Of a stretch of DNA of 64,000 nt, positions 10,801-21,890 are shown piece by piece (the first letter of the stretch is position 1; each line of letters opens with the position of its first letter). The translations under genes were made by a program, and so were the position numbers. The stretch comes from Podarcis raffonei (lineage: Eukaryota; Chordata; Lepidosauria; Squamata; Lacertidae): contig NC_070602.1 in assembly GCF_027172205.1 (NCBI RefSeq), forward strand, positions 49,867,520 through 49,931,519. Direction: 5' to 3'. Below the pieces are notes generated by a model. The model was not told the origin of the DNA and made no database searches. It saw only the letters and a list, made by a program, of their open reading frames with translations.

Positions 10801-13800
10801 GAGAAATCAAGCCCCACTGGAATCACTTGGGAATTCCAAAAGCAGGATAGAATGAACCATGGTGGAAATTTCCATATTAAAAGGTGCAGCTGGGAGTAAA
10901 AATGCCAAGTTAGAGCACTTAGAGCATAACTTCTTTTGGAGCAGAGTCTGGACTTTGTTTTTTTTCAGCATTTAAAAAAAAGCTGCCCACAGTGAAGAAG
11001 AAAAAAGATCTCCTTGATACTCTAAACTGTGTTTAGCTCACCAGCTTTGGCAAAGTCATCCCGATTATAACTCAAGTCCTTCAAAAAAGTGATGCATTCT
11101 GTTTCTGGATTGTAGCGCCGAGATGTCTCCAACAGCATCACCTTAAATGTAGAAAACAGAAGTCATTAAACGCCTGGCAATAAACTAGCAGGACAAATCC
11201 CTGCACCAATAGCCCTCAGTAAGATAGTACACAGTGGCATGGATCCTATTGAGTGCTCACAGAAGGGAATTTTCAGACCTGCTCCTTTTCTTACTATGTC
11301 AAGATTTGTGGCCTGCAAGGGAAAAGGCAGGCAAAAGTCAGGTCCAGTTAAGTAGATCAAATTACAACAAGGCAGGTCAGGTTACAGTAAAGTGGGTCCA
11401 GTTAAGTAGGTCAGGTCAAAGTCAATCAGCTCAAGACAAATCAATTTACTACTAATTTGGTCATGGTAGGTTCCAGTAAACAGCAACCAGGACCATGGAC
11501 AGCTCCAAATGAGCTGATGTAGAAGAGTATTGTCTCAGCAAAGAACCAGGTGTCACATGAAGACTTTAAAATGCTCCTGAGCATTTTAAAAATCTTTATT
11601 ATCTAAATTACAATTTGGTGAGCAATTCCTACATTTGATTAATCAAATCTACTCACTGTTTAATGCCATTGTTACAGGTATGACACCAAACCCATCCACC
11701 TCAATAGGAACACCTGCCAAAGTGGTCCCCTGTAGCTGCCTCTTCTTGCAGTGGCAATCGAGGTGCCTGCCATTCAATTGGGGGCAGATACCAGTAGCGT
11801 AGCTAGGCATGGGTGGGGTGGGCGCCGTAGGGCACAACAAGGGTTTGTTGGGCGGTACGGGAGTCTGTTGGGCGGCACGTTGGCTGGGCACATTCTGCCC
11901 TGTCCTGACAAGCTTTCACCAGCCAGGTGTCACCGTTGTTTATGACTGCAGTGACAGCTGCCATTCCTTCTGATGAGAGCAGCAGGGTGTAGGTCTTACC
12001 TCTATTGTAGATGTCTTCAGAAGAGCAATCTGATCTTCCCTGGTGAGCTCCAGGAAACCTGGCAACTGCTTTGCAAAGTCCACAATCTCCTGTACAGAAA
12101 TGATTGCCAGCTCCGTAAAATGAGCAAAACGCTGCTGTCGTGCTTCGCGGTGAAGAGGATCCGAAATCTGAGGCCACGGCTGGAGTTTTCGTGGGAAAGC
12201 CATGGGGAGAAAAGGAAGAAAGAGTCTGATAAAGGTTGGAAGGGAAAAGCAAAAAGACTCCTGAAATGAGTGAGAAATATCCCACTTCTTCTACATCACC
12301 TCATATTTCTTATATAGACCCAATCTAAAGAGCCCCACTATTCTTTCCTGTTCAGCAGTCCATGGCTAGTTATTCCAGAACCCCAAAAGCCACATGATCC
12401 ATGGTCAGCACCTTAAGTCCACAATTCCATTGGGCATCAGCATTCTGACCCCATCTGCTCTAAGGTGAAAACAAGCTCCTCCCAGGGTCTACAAGCTTGG
12501 GCCTTAATGCCTGGGATATGCAGGACCCTTTGGGATCCATGAGAATCATAGAATCGTAGAGTTGGAAGAGATCCAAGGGTCCCTTGGAAGGGATCCAAGG
12601 GTCTAGTCCAACCCTCTGCAATTCAGGAATCAATGAGAAGTACAGTCATACTTGGGAAGTCGAACAGAATCCGTTCTGGAAGTCTGTTTGACTTTCGAAA
12701 CGGTCGACTTCCAAAGATCGGCTTCTGATTGGCTGCAGGAAGCTCCTGTAGCCAATCGGAAGCCATGGAAGCCCCATCGGACGTTGGGCTTCCAAAAGAA
12801 CATTCGAAAAACAGAACACTCACTTCTGGTTTTCGATCGTTTAGGAGCCAGAACATTCGACTCCCAAGGTGTTTGGGAGCCGAGGTACGACTGTATCAGA
12901 AAATGACGCCATCCCTGTTGAGTATGGGATATCCCCCCACCCCACCCCACCCCTACATAAAATTTGATGAACGTGCCAACTTAAGTTATTCAAAAGGGAG
13001 CTTTACTGAAGATAGGCGAGGTGTGTTTTCTCCCTCTAGTTCAGAGCCCCACCTAAACTGTGCTTTTACCGTCACTTTGAGCCTGTCTGTGAAGGAGCGC
13101 CGATTACACTGCTGCTGAGCTGCCACAAGCTTTTCTATCATGTCAAGCTGCTCCGGTGTCATTTTAGGAGGGGTGTTTGGGGGGGATAATGAGCTCTGGC
13201 GCACAACTACCATCCGAGACTGATCGTCTTCCTGCTTCTTCAACTTCTTCAGCTGGATTTGTTCTTCAGAGAGAACACCTAAAAGTGCAGCACAGAAAGG
13301 GAGCAGTGAAGGGACAGCTGGTTATATGAAGTACACAATCACAAAATTAGTGAAAGCTTTGCTGCAGGATGGAAGCAGTGTCTCAACATTTATTATTTCC
13401 TAGGTGGCAACTCCACATTTGGGGTTGGCATCCACCTCATCAGCTTGCCCTATACTGACAAACTCGCCTTTTATTCATATGGCTCCTATACAAGCAGCCT
13501 ATTCACATTTGATGCACCAACAAAAGATTACGCAGGGCAAAATCAGGTCTCCTGAGACTTTCTGCTCTCTCCTCCCCACCCCTTTAAATACAACTTTCTA
13601 GATCTCATGGCTGTGAAAGATTCTCTCCCCCCCCCCATTGTGTATGTACAGCTGCCTAAAGGCATTTAAAGGCTACACTTAATGTGCCCTTCATATATCT
13701 ATCCCTCTTCATATTTCCTTCCAATTACCTGCTCATCCCCTCACCCTGCTTGAGATTGCCCATCTTTTAACTTGCCCAATGGATCTAACTTAGTTCTGTT

Positions 13801-16216
13801 TGTTTTAATTGGTCTCTGAACAAAACGTGGTTGAATACCACCCTCTGAACTCAGTGAAAATTGGAATATTAGATTTTCAACTTAAGCAAATATTATTATA
13901 CAATTTCACACTTTTTCTGAGCATACACCAGATTCTATTAACATAGTCACTGAATTTTTTTATGCATAAAGGGAATATTGCAATAAGGAGCACCTTATTG
14001 CTCCTACATATTCTCTGGCCTCACATCCCTGCTCTTGTCACCTACATTGCTCTCGCATGCCTGCCTCGTGGCATTTGCGCAACCGGCACTCCTGACACTT
14101 TCGCCGCATGTACATGTCCATCTCACACCTGCCGCCATTCTTGCAAACATACTGGGCACCCTTGATGACGCTGCGTCGGAAAAAGCCCTTGCAGCCTTCA
14201 CAGCTGAGGACATTGTAGTGGAAGCCTGAGGCCTTGTCACCACACACTCTGCACACCTCGTTGCCAAGCATCTTGGGGGCTGGCCCCTTCTTCCGTTTCA
14301 GAGGGGGCGTTTCTGTAAACACAGATAAGGATGAAAGGGGTGGGGAAAGAGAGGCTGTAAGATTTCATCCAGAAAACAAAGGAAGACCATGCTTTCTAAG
14401 GTATTTTATAGCAGTCCTTCCTCACATAAGGCTGAGCACTGAGAAACCTCAAACTCCACATCTCAGTCCAATAAAAGCACGTAAGGGCCTAAGCCGAAAG
14501 AGGGTGCAGAGTCTTCCTCCTCTAGTTTAGCAAAGTCTTTCTCACACAGTTCTAGAGCCATGGAGTTACGCTAATATTTCTCAGAGTCAATTCAAACAAT
14601 AAAACATAACAATTAAAAAATATGTGTAATACCTCCACGAACGTCCGCCTCGTATAGTGTCTATTCCGGCGAACGTCTGTGGCAAACCTGGAAGTACCGG
14701 AACTGGTTACTTCCGGGTTTGCCGCTCACGCATGCGCAGACACGGCGCTTTGCCCTGTGTCCTTGTCGGCTAGCGGCCAGGGCTCCAGAACAGATACTGG
14801 TCACAAAACAAGGTACAACTGTATAAGCATGCAAACAAACCCTGTGACCAGAAGCGTCCTGAACTTCCTCTTTCAGGAATAAAGGACTTGCCAGAACCTT
14901 ACTGTTAATGCCATACGGTCTTAAGGCTCTGAGGGTCCCCGAGCTAAGTGTGGAGTGTGAGGAAGGGCAAAATAGGTTGGAATTTTACACTAACTACACT
15001 TTACACTAAAAGGTTTGCTCTCCTAAGTCCTAACATGGTTCAGAGTTTTTTTTCTGTGGACCAGTCACCAGAGGGCAGCATTGTTCCTTCCTCCTTAGCT
15101 GAAGTCAGCTATAGCTTTTATGAATGGCTGAGAAATACATTGGGTGGGATTCACAAAAGGAATCCTGTCAGCAGAAGCCTTGAGCAAGGACTTCTGCTTG
15201 CACAAAATATTCCCCCCCCCCTTCCTGCCCTGTCTGCCCCGAAATTGGCTGGGAATGGGGTCGGGGAACCCCCAGAAGAGTGTGTGAGGGAAGGAAGAAG
15301 AGAAGAAGAAGAGTTTGGATTTGATATCCCACTTTATCACTACCCTAAGATGTCTCAAAGCGGCTAACATTCTACTTTCCCTTCCTCCCCCACAACAAAC
15401 ACTCTGTGAGGTGAGTGAGGCTAAGAGACTTCAGAGAAGTGTGACTAGCCCAAGGTGCAGGTGCAGGTGGAGGAGCGGAGACGCAAACCCGGTTCACCAG
15501 ATTACAAGTCCACCGCTCTTAACCACTACACCACACTGGCACCACACAAGGAGACAAGGGCTTGTTCCATCTAGGAAGCTAAAATGTTTGTGCAGAAGAA
15601 ACGCTCATAATAGTGTAGCGTTGAATTGCACCCATTGCTTCCTATGCTGCACACATTTTGTTGTTGTTGTTCCTCTGGGCAAACAGTTAGTGCAGGCTTT
15701 TGAAACAACAAAAAAGAGGTAAATGGGGAACGAGCATTTCTCCAGCTTCTCTCTCTTTCTCCCTCCCACAGTTCCCCTATCACTTTCTCCAACCTAGACA
15801 CAAAGAGTGTATTTACTCAAGAGTAGGCCCTATTCACGGCTAAACTTTTCTCTCCTTCATTTACTTCCTGCAGGGAGTTGTGCACTTAAAACAAAAATTG
15901 CGAGGAAGCATTTAAAGAAATGACACACACACACTTTCAATCTGAGGCGGTACAGCGCAGATTAATTCCACTACTTCTGTCTGTCACCCTGTTTGGTGTA
16001 ATATATAAATTTCAAGTCTAAACTCTGCTCAAAGCATTTGCACTGAGTGGCTGTAACAAGGGTCTGGGCCTCACCTATGTGCTCAGGTGGGATCTCTGAG
16101 CCATGGAAAAGTGCAAACCCTTTCTCTTCCATGCCAAAAGCACATGCCTTCTTCCCATGATTCTGTGCCACGAGCTGTGTAGGACCCATGATGGTTGCCC
16201 TTGCGGGGCTCCTCAT
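6068..16216 (-). CDS. NR1H3: NR1H3, liver X receptor alpha (oxysterol nuclear receptor), 8 coding exons
   Basis: Ligand-activated transcription factor that binds oxysterols, pairs with RXR and induces cholesterol-efflux and lipogenic genes in the nucleus. Minus-strand coding exons, all with AG/GT borders and matching phases: 16216-16075, 14312-14046, 13278-13070, 12179-12000, 11141-11042, 10222-10109, 8116-8022, 6214-6068. They join to 417 codons, close to the chicken protein. Exon 2 carries both zinc fingers (about residues 68-133, P-box CEGCKG). Exon 3 is the hinge ([10 protein letters not shown]); exons 4-8 form the ligand-binding domain. The C-terminal helix 12 ([11 protein letters not shown]) is intact, so the gene looks functional. 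Family identity is very secure. The start is less sure: the first ATG at 16216 follows an in-frame TAA, but the tenth codon (16189) is also Met, with a better Kozak context, giving 408 residues. The N-terminal exon is not one I can match residue by residue. Confidence 0.95.
6852..6962. repeat. Palindromic hAT-like MITE
   Basis: Inverted-repeat element built from TCCAGATG.TGTTGGA on the left and TGTAGTCCAGCAACATCTGG on the right, ending CCACCCCTG. It belongs to a family found at least ten times in the window. Confidence 0.55.
7190..7505 (+). mobile_element. L2 LINE 3' fragment
   Basis: One frame reads [20 protein letters not shown] then [14 protein letters not shown], the well-known C-terminus of L2 ORF2. 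It is followed by the tail GAGTGGCTGGGGAAACCCAA and GGTATAAATATTATG. The 5' end is truncated, as is usual for L2. It lies in the last intron of NR1H3. Confidence 0.75.
7797..7835. repeat. (TTA)n microsatellite
   Basis: About a dozen TTA triplets in the last NR1H3 intron. This is probably the length-variable tail of an old L2-type element. Confidence 0.9.
8336..8895. mobile_element. TA-flanked MITE carrying three GC-rich hairpins (560 bp)
   Basis: Termini CCGTATTTTTCGCCCTATAG and its near complement CTATGGGGCGAAAAATACAG are flanked by TA. Both arms repeat TCCTATGGGGCG motifs. The core (about 8480-8760) is a GC-rich run of large imperfect palindromes around GGGAGACCGGCGCGACTT and its complement. 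The frames of 70-160 codons across it are by-products of the palindromes. Confidence 0.7.
9096..9228. repeat. Palindromic hAT-like MITE
   Basis: Left arm CCCTCCAGATGTTTTTGGAT; right arm TGTAGTTTGGCACCATCTG with a GGTTGCCTAACCCTGC end. A diverged copy in the intron between NR1H3 exons 6 and 7. Confidence 0.5.
9568..9676. repeat. Palindromic hAT-like MITE
   Basis: TCCAAATGCTGTTGGACTAC opposite ATTCAACAACACCTGGAGGC, with the family core CCCATCAGCCCCAGCCAG. Confidence 0.5.
10455..10560 (-). mobile_element. CR1-tail fragment
   Basis: GGAATCATAGAGTTGGAAGG is the complement of the CR1 LINE 3' end (CCTTCCAACTCTATGATTCC). It is a short piece, either a truncated CR1 or a CR1-tailed SINE. Confidence 0.6.
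10561..10741 (+). mobile_element. L2-like LINE 3' tail
   Basis: TTGTAAATTGCTTTGAGG followed by GTGGTACGTAAATG and an (AAAT)n end resembles the 3' UTR of L2/CR1-clade LINEs. No coding part remains. Confidence 0.5.
12539..12640 (-). mobile_element. CR1-tail fragment interrupted by a MITE
   Basis: AGAATCATAGAATCGTAGAG then TTGGAAGAGATCC and CTAGTCCAACCCTCTGCAAT is a CR1-type 3' end in reverse. It contains a small internal duplication of the AAGGGTCCCTTGGAAGGGAT segment and stops exactly where the Tigger-like MITE begins. Confidence 0.6.
12643..12893. mobile_element. Tigger/pogo-like MITE
   Basis: Termini CAGTCATACTTGGGAAGTCG and CGAGGTACGACTG are flanked by TA. Inner parts form long inverted repeats (GGCTTCTGATTGGCTGCAGG opposite TGTAGCCAATCGGAAGCC). 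Open frames of 60-130 codons on both strands arise from this symmetry. It lies in the intron between NR1H3 exons 3 and 4. Confidence 0.7.
14046..14312 (-). CDS. NR1H3: NR1H3 DNA-binding-domain exon
   Basis: A single exon encodes the basic [14 protein letters not shown] segment, then both C4 zinc fingers. Finger 1 begins [14 protein letters not shown] and contains the P-box CEGCKGFF; finger 2 runs CKNGGRC to CQECRLRKC. All eight zinc-ligand cysteines are visible. It ends after the first base of a Cys codon, with donor GTAGGT; the next exon supplies GT to complete TGT. In many nuclear receptors the two fingers are on separate exons, so the undivided DBD fits the LXR subfamily. Confidence 0.95.
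15306..15541 (-). mobile_element. tRNA-derived CORE-type SINE
   Basis: Minus strand: TGGTGTAGTGGTTAAGAGCG (A box) and a B-box-like GGTTTGCGTC, then a body ending in GTTAGCCGCTTTGAGAC and a (CTT)n tail. The layout and the SINE core resemble MIR/CORE SINEs. A closely related copy is at 54419-56705. Confidence 0.65.
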
Positions 16217-17152
16217 GTCCTTCTTGTCTCTAAAGCATGATTAAGGCGAAGCTTAAGACATTTGAATCCAGTGTAACAATATCCTCACAAAATGGAGAAG
16301 GCCCTGGAGGAAAGTGGAAGCAGAAGAAAAGAAAAACACAATTACCAGAGATACCAGCCAGACATTTTTACACTGTTCCTGTGCAACAGTACCAGCCAAG
16401 ACTGCCACCCACTCTAAGAGCTGTTCCTTCACAATTGCCATCTCCCCGCTTTCAAATAGGAGGCATCTGATTTAAAAGGTGATTTGTCTCCTTTGACATC
16501 TGATTTCTCAAACTACTTTTTTGTTCTGTTCAGTTTGATTATTTTACATATTATTGAGTGGCATAATTTATATTCCACTTTCCACTGGAAATATAGCGCT
16601 CAAGGCAGCTAACAATAAATTCTCTTTAAAAAACAACAACAATACTAGAACGATAATAAACTGGACAGAACGAAAAGAGACACTAAAGCAGGTGATTAAA
16701 ACAGTGTAAATCAATGCTGCTAATAAAAAGACCATCCAAGGAGGGCAAATTTAACCAGATGGTATAAACTGAAAAAGCAAAGGGGTCAGGCAAGCTTCCA
16801 GTGCATGACAGTTTCATTTTCATGGAGGCTTCTGAAACAGCAAGTAAGGTGAATAACTGAAGAACAGAGTTTGTTAGACAAAGACTGCAAGATGTCTTAT
16901 CTCCCTGCAAAGTAATTAAAATAAGCCTTGATGGGCACAAAATGTTAAATAAAATCATTGTTTCGAGTCCAGTTCTGTCCAGTGAAGCAAACTGGCCTTC
17001 TGGTCATTAACTGAGTCTCAAGAGGCACTGACCCCTGTGTGCTTGCTGCAGAGCTCCAATGTGAAAAGTTTTTTGTGGATCATTTAACCAAAATGTCCCT
17101 ATTTTAAAGGAAAGCCTCCCAGATTGTAAAAAAAATATTATTATTATTATTA

Positions 17153-17390
17153 CAGTCAAACCTTGAAACTCAAGCGGCTCCGTTGCCGAATGTTTCAGTT
17201 CCCGAACTCCGAAAACCCAGAAGTGGGTGTTCCAGTTTTCGAACGTTCCTCGGAACTCGAACGTCCGACACGGCTTCCACTTGAGTGAAAGCTCTTGCAA
17301 CCAATTGGAAGCCGTGCCTCGGAACTCAAATATTTTGGAACTTGAATGGTCTTCCGGAACGGATTACTTTCAAGTTCCGAGGTTTGACTG
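17153..17390. mobile_element. Tigger/pogo-like MITE
   Basis: Termini CAGTCAAACCTTGAAACTC and GAGGTTTGACTG, flanked by TA on both sides. The interior has GGAACTCGAACG and TCGAACGTTCC arms. It inserted at the end of a (TTA)n tract. Confidence 0.75.
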
Positions 17391-17399
17391 TATTATATT

Positions 17400-17490
17400 C
17401 AGTGCTATTTTTCTAGAAAAAGAGATGCCGGGACCCACCATGAATTTCCCCCTCGTTCTCTTAGAATTCCAGCTGAAAAAAAGCCCTCAT
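17400..17490. repeat. CAGTGCT-type MITE, partial
   Basis: CAGTGCTATTTTTCTAGAAA and the ACCCACCATGAA core match the elements at 18939-19066, 50967-51106 and 51961-52093. The right end, AGCTGAAAAAAAGCCCT, is diverged. Confidence 0.5.
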
Positions 17491-18265
17491 TATATTTATT
17501 TGTATTCCTACACAAATTAAAACACAGGGGGGAAATCCAAAAAGCTAAAAACATATAAAAGATAATGGTTTAACAGTCATTAAACTCTAATAGAATTAAA
17601 ACAATGTTAAAAAAGCAAATCTATTAAAATACAGATAATAAAACCAGGATGGCACTATTAAAGCCCTTCCCTTTAAAAACAGTCAGTTCCCAAAGTCCTG
17701 TTGGAATAAAATATAGATACTAGATATATTAAAATAGGGAAAGATTTTAATTTCTGCACCTAAAAATCTGAACCACATAATTTGGTCTTCTGCTGGCATC
17801 AGCACAGAAATTAAGCAACTTTGGGGCAAACTAATATGTTCCAGTAAACACGGAGGAGGGCCAGACAACTGGAGCCAAAGAGAAGGGCAAAGACGCTTGC
17901 CTAGGGAGATTTCAAAACTGACATGTCATCAATCAACCAAGAAGGCCAAGTCAAACAGTCAAAGAGAAACTTACTGCTAAATTGTCATTTTAACCCACAA
18001 GGGCAGTTTTTGGCACCATGAGGGCTTCAAGTCCTTGACTGACTTGGGAAAGATGTAAAAAGTCTCTGAGGCTGTAGATATTCCACTGCATTTTCACAGC
18101 CCCGAACATAGGTTGAAAGAGGGATTCTTGCCCAAATGATGTGGTTAGTCTGGCTTATGGCAGCAGACCTGACATTTCTGACCTCCATTTTAAAAGTGTC
18201 CAAATTCCATTTTGAGTGCTAATAAATCTCATTTGGTTTATTTCCCTGTCTGTAAGCCAGTCCAG

Positions 18266-18626
18266 GAGACGCGGGTGGCACTGTGGGTAAAACCTCAGCG
18301 CCTAGGACTTGCCGATCGCATGGTCGGCGGTTCGAATCCCCGCGGCGGGGTGAGCTCCCGTCGTTCGGTCCCAGCTCCTGCCCACCTAGCAGTTCGAAAG
18401 CACCCCTAAGTGCAAGTAAATAAATAGGTACCGCTTTATAGCGGGAAGGTAAACGGCGTTTCCGTGTGCTGCGCTGGTGCCGGTTCGCCAGAGCAGCTTC
18501 GTCACGCTGGCCACGTGACCTGGAAGTGTCTCCGGACAGTGCTGGCCCCCGGCCTCTTAAGTGAGATGGGCGCACAACCCTAGAGTCGGACACGACTGGC
18601 CCGTACGGGCAGGGGTACCTTTACTT
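18266..18626 (+). mobile_element. Sauria SINE with 13-bp target duplication
   Basis: tRNA-like head with A box (GGTGGCACTGTGGG) and B box (GGTTCGAATCC) at 18330-18340, then a body and a 3' end AGAGTCGGACACGACTGG that matches the Bov-B LINE tail, diagnostic of squamate Sauria SINEs. It is full length and flanked by perfect TAAGCCAGTCCAG repeats at 18253-18265 and 18627-18639. Little divergence between ends and an intact B box suggest a young copy. Confidence 0.9.
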
Positions 18627-18938
18627 TAAGCCAGTCCAGTCCGATTCACTTTCCTGCCTAGTTCATAGCTGCTCAATCAACCTCAAATGCCTGTCAATAC
18701 TGTACTTTGGAGAGCAATGGCCAAGTGACTTCCTCTGTGAGAGGTAAATTAAAATTCTTCCCTTTGGGGTCCCTTCTGCTGATCTAAACACCTGAGAGGA
18801 TCTGCACAATTCTTTATGTCTGAAGAGGTGACTAAGAAGCAGCTGCAGCCTTCTTAAAGGATACACTGGGTCTGCGATTGGACTAACCTAGAATGCCTTT
18901 TTGCTGCCGCAGAGAAAACTGTGTACAATTCCAAGGAA

Positions 18939-19066
18939 CAGTGCTTTTTTAAAGGAGGTACTCAAGTGTATGCAGTACCGGCACCTCTTTTTTTCGTTGT
19001 TAAAAAGTGTGACACTTACTGTAACAACTTCATGGTGAGTACTGGCACCTAGAAAAAAAAGCACTG
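18939..19066. mobile_element. CAGTGCTTTTTT-ended MITE (128 bp)
   Basis: Perfect terminal inverted repeats CAGTGCTTTTTT / AAAAAAAGCACTG. Inside, GGTACTCAAGTGTATGCAG and CGGCACCTC are opposed by GGTGAGTACTGGCACC. A clean target duplication is not seen here, but a relative at 51961-52093 has an 8-bp one, suggesting the hAT superfamily. Confidence 0.65.
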
Positions 19067-19105
19067 GGTAGAGCACTTAATTTTTTTGCAAAATGCTGCA
19101 TTCTC

Positions 19106-19139
19106 ACACTTGATCTTAGCCAAAAGGCCGAGAAGCGAT
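19106..19139 (-). pseudogene. U2 snRNA 5'-end retropseudogene (34 nt)
   Basis: Read on the minus strand the block begins ATCGCTTCTCGGCCTTTTGG and continues CTAAGATCAAGTGT, the exact first 34 nucleotides of vertebrate U2 snRNA. It is flanked by perfect copies of GCAAAATGCTGCATTCTCA at 19088-19106 and 19140-19158, sharing one base with the insert. There is no A-tail and no U2 body or promoter, so it is a truncated reverse-transcribed copy, not a gene. Confidence 0.9.
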
Positions 19140-19579
19140 GCAAAATGCTGCATTCTCATTTTACCTTTGTGGATCCACAAGCAGTTGCAGTTTGTTCGTG
19201 CGTATCTAGGGTTGCCAGCCCCAAACTTCCAAAATTTGGAGTGCTCTGCAGCTGTCGTATCTGAAACAAGAGGTATTTGTTATTTCAATTGGAAGACACT
19301 GTTGTGAAATAAGAAGAAAAAAAATCAAGTGTTATTTAGCACCCTACATCCCCTGTGTTCCATGCACTTGTAGCATGACACTTCTTCAGTGCAGAGATGT
19401 GTGGCATGCTGCTGGCAGATCTAATGTGCAGCCTGACAGTGAGGCCGTGATGGGCAATAGACAAGTGCAAAACTTGCACAATGTTCTTGCTGGTTCAGAA
19501 ACAGAAAATCCAGTTCACAGAGATGAGAAGGCAATGCAAAAATAATAATAAATTGCTATATTGCTGGAGCAGCTTTGCT

Positions 19580-19704
19580 TAGCCTGGGAGCCTTCAGATG
19601 TTTTGGACTATAACTCCCATCAGTCCTAGTCAGCACAGTCATGGAGGTTGGGGCTGATGGGAATTGTAGTCCAAAATGCCTGGAGGGTACCAGGTTGTGT
19701 AAGG
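19580..19704. repeat. Palindromic hAT-like MITE
   Basis: GGGAGCCTTCAGATGTTTTG opposite TCCAAAATGCCTGGAGGGTA, with the family core ACTCCCATCAGTCCTAGTCA and GGGGCTGATGGGAATTGTAG. Confidence 0.55.
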
Positions 19705-20850
19705 TTGTTCTTGAGTTACAGAATCCATATTAGAGACCCCTTTTCATATTTTTATCTGTAAAACAATGACCAGAGTTAGACTGGTCTAACATACACTGAA
19801 AATGAAAATATACAATTAATTTTAAAATTTAAAGCATTCAGAACAGAGACCAACACCTAACTAAAATGTTTTACTGTTTACTTTGCCTGAAATCTGCAAT
19901 TCTCAGAGTCAAATCAAATGAACAGTAAGGATTTGTTTTGCTTTTTTAGGCTGGCCACTAATGGGTTTTAAATCAGCACATCTGGATATAGAACAGCCCT
20001 TAAGTATGACTCTTTTATTCTAAATTATCAATAACTTTGTCAACAACAACAGCATACACCCTATTGTAGGGGTCAAAAAGCTTGCAGAAGATTCAAACTA
20101 TTTTCATCTCATCAATATCTATCTGCCTAACAAGGACAAATCAATCTCTCAAGTCTCTCACTTGGGCGCAGATCTCAGATGGCAGCAGTTGGCTCATCCT
20201 ACAGGAGAATTGCCAGGTCCTACCAAGAGAGGCAACCTGTCACACTGAGAACAATAGAATAAGAACACTAATGCTCCCCACCCTGCTGTTGAGAATTCCA
20301 CCAGCTTTTTGCTAAAAAAATTTATTAGAATCCAGTTAAAAGATGTAAAGCTCAATGTACATTTGCAGCAATCAGATTTAATCTAATTACATTTACTGCA
20401 GTTCAGTAATGTTGCATTAAGAGTACCTGTAAACTGGAAAGTTGGTGACCACTGTCTTGCCAAGTTGTTGACAGTGCCAGCCCCAGAGGCAAAATGTACA
20501 GAATGTTATGAAGCCTTCCTCTCCAAAGTGCAACTAGAATGAACAGCAAAGCCCCATGGGGAAGTAAATGTAGGTGAAAGGCTGAGGGAAGCATATATCC
20601 CTTAGTCTGTGGTCACATTTGTGTCTCAGATCAGGCGCCAAGTACTTCCAAGTTACCTTGGCACCAGCCCCAACCCCGCCTAGAAACAGCGGAACAACTC
20701 AGAGAGCAAAAGTCCTAAGTACAGCAAATTTTGTCGCTCCAGGAACATGGTGCTACCAAAACAACCCAAGATGTTTCATCCTGTGGCCACCATCCACACC
20801 CCAGCCACAAAATGACTCCCCTTCCCTTCAGAGTAAAGGTTATGTTCGCG

Positions 20851-20935
20851 AGTGGCAAACCTGTGGCTCCTCAAATGTTGCTGGACTACAGTTCCCATCA
20901 TGCTTGACCATCATCCATGCTAGCTGGGGGTGAAC
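20851..20935. repeat. Half copy of palindromic hAT-like MITE
   Basis: GGCAAACCTGTGGCTCCTCA and TTGCTGGACTACAGTTCCCA are the left half of the family; the right arm is missing. Confidence 0.5.
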
Positions 20936-21890
20936 AGACTTGGCTCTATTCCTTCATTATTCCATTTCAGTATGGGTTTGGGATTTGTTCTCATAGCCAA
21001 TTCTCTTAAGGGCCAAATGACAAGTTAACAAGCAGCTGTATATAATCTCCCCTCTGATGTTTTGTGTTAACTGAAAGAGAAGGAGACTACAGTCTTGAGC
21101 AGAGCATCAGCTTTGTTTGTTGTGTTGTGTTTATTGTTTATGACTACTGTTGGCAGTTATGTAATTTTTTCTATGTTGTTAAGCCGCCTTGAGCATGGTT
21201 TTAACTTTGGAAAGGTGGCATACAAATAAAATGATTGATGACTGACTGACTGATTGATTGATAAGCTGTTCATTCCCTTTGGGCTGTTCCCCATGCCATA
21301 AATTTGCCTCCCAGCTGCTTTTCATCACACAGGTGGAAAAGAACAGGCCCCCATTTGCTCCCCACCCGCATAAGGAGAAAAACAGCTTATTGGGCTTCCC
21401 CAACTGGAAAAAATAGCACAAAGGAGAAAAGTAAATAGCTCCCATGTCTCTTTTTGCTGTGCAGGACAGTCTCCCACCCGCCCTTCGTTTTTAAAAGCTG
21501 CTTTTCAACTTTAGATTAAACTGTCAGGGAGAAAAGTAAAATGCAATGGAGTTTGTGCAATTTGGCCCTGGATTTTGCCTTTCCCCACAGAAAAGCTCCC
21601 CACAGGCTAGTCTTGTCTCAGCCAGCATTCCTTTGCCTGCACTTCATTCCTCTGCTCCCGCTGGTCTAAGAATCTCTTGCACTGATGGAAGCAATCCTAA
21701 CAGGACTGTAAGACAGGCCTGGCCAAAGGCATTTTGCAGCCTAATGCAAAGAACAAGATGGCTTCCCCCTCCACTCCGTGCACCGAAGCCAACTGAATTA
21801 ACTACTTATTTCAACACTGCCAATGAGACAATGGTCCTCCACTGCAACTGAGGGCATGATATGGCCTTCAAACCGGTTTTAGATGATATA

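Noticed and set aside
12630-13118. Several 70-129-codon frames on both strands
   Set aside because: They run through the Tigger-like MITE at 12643-12893, or antisense to NR1H3 exon 13278-13070.
19106-19139. Functional U2 snRNA gene
   Set aside because: Only 34 of about 190 nucleotides are present and they are flanked by a target-site duplication.
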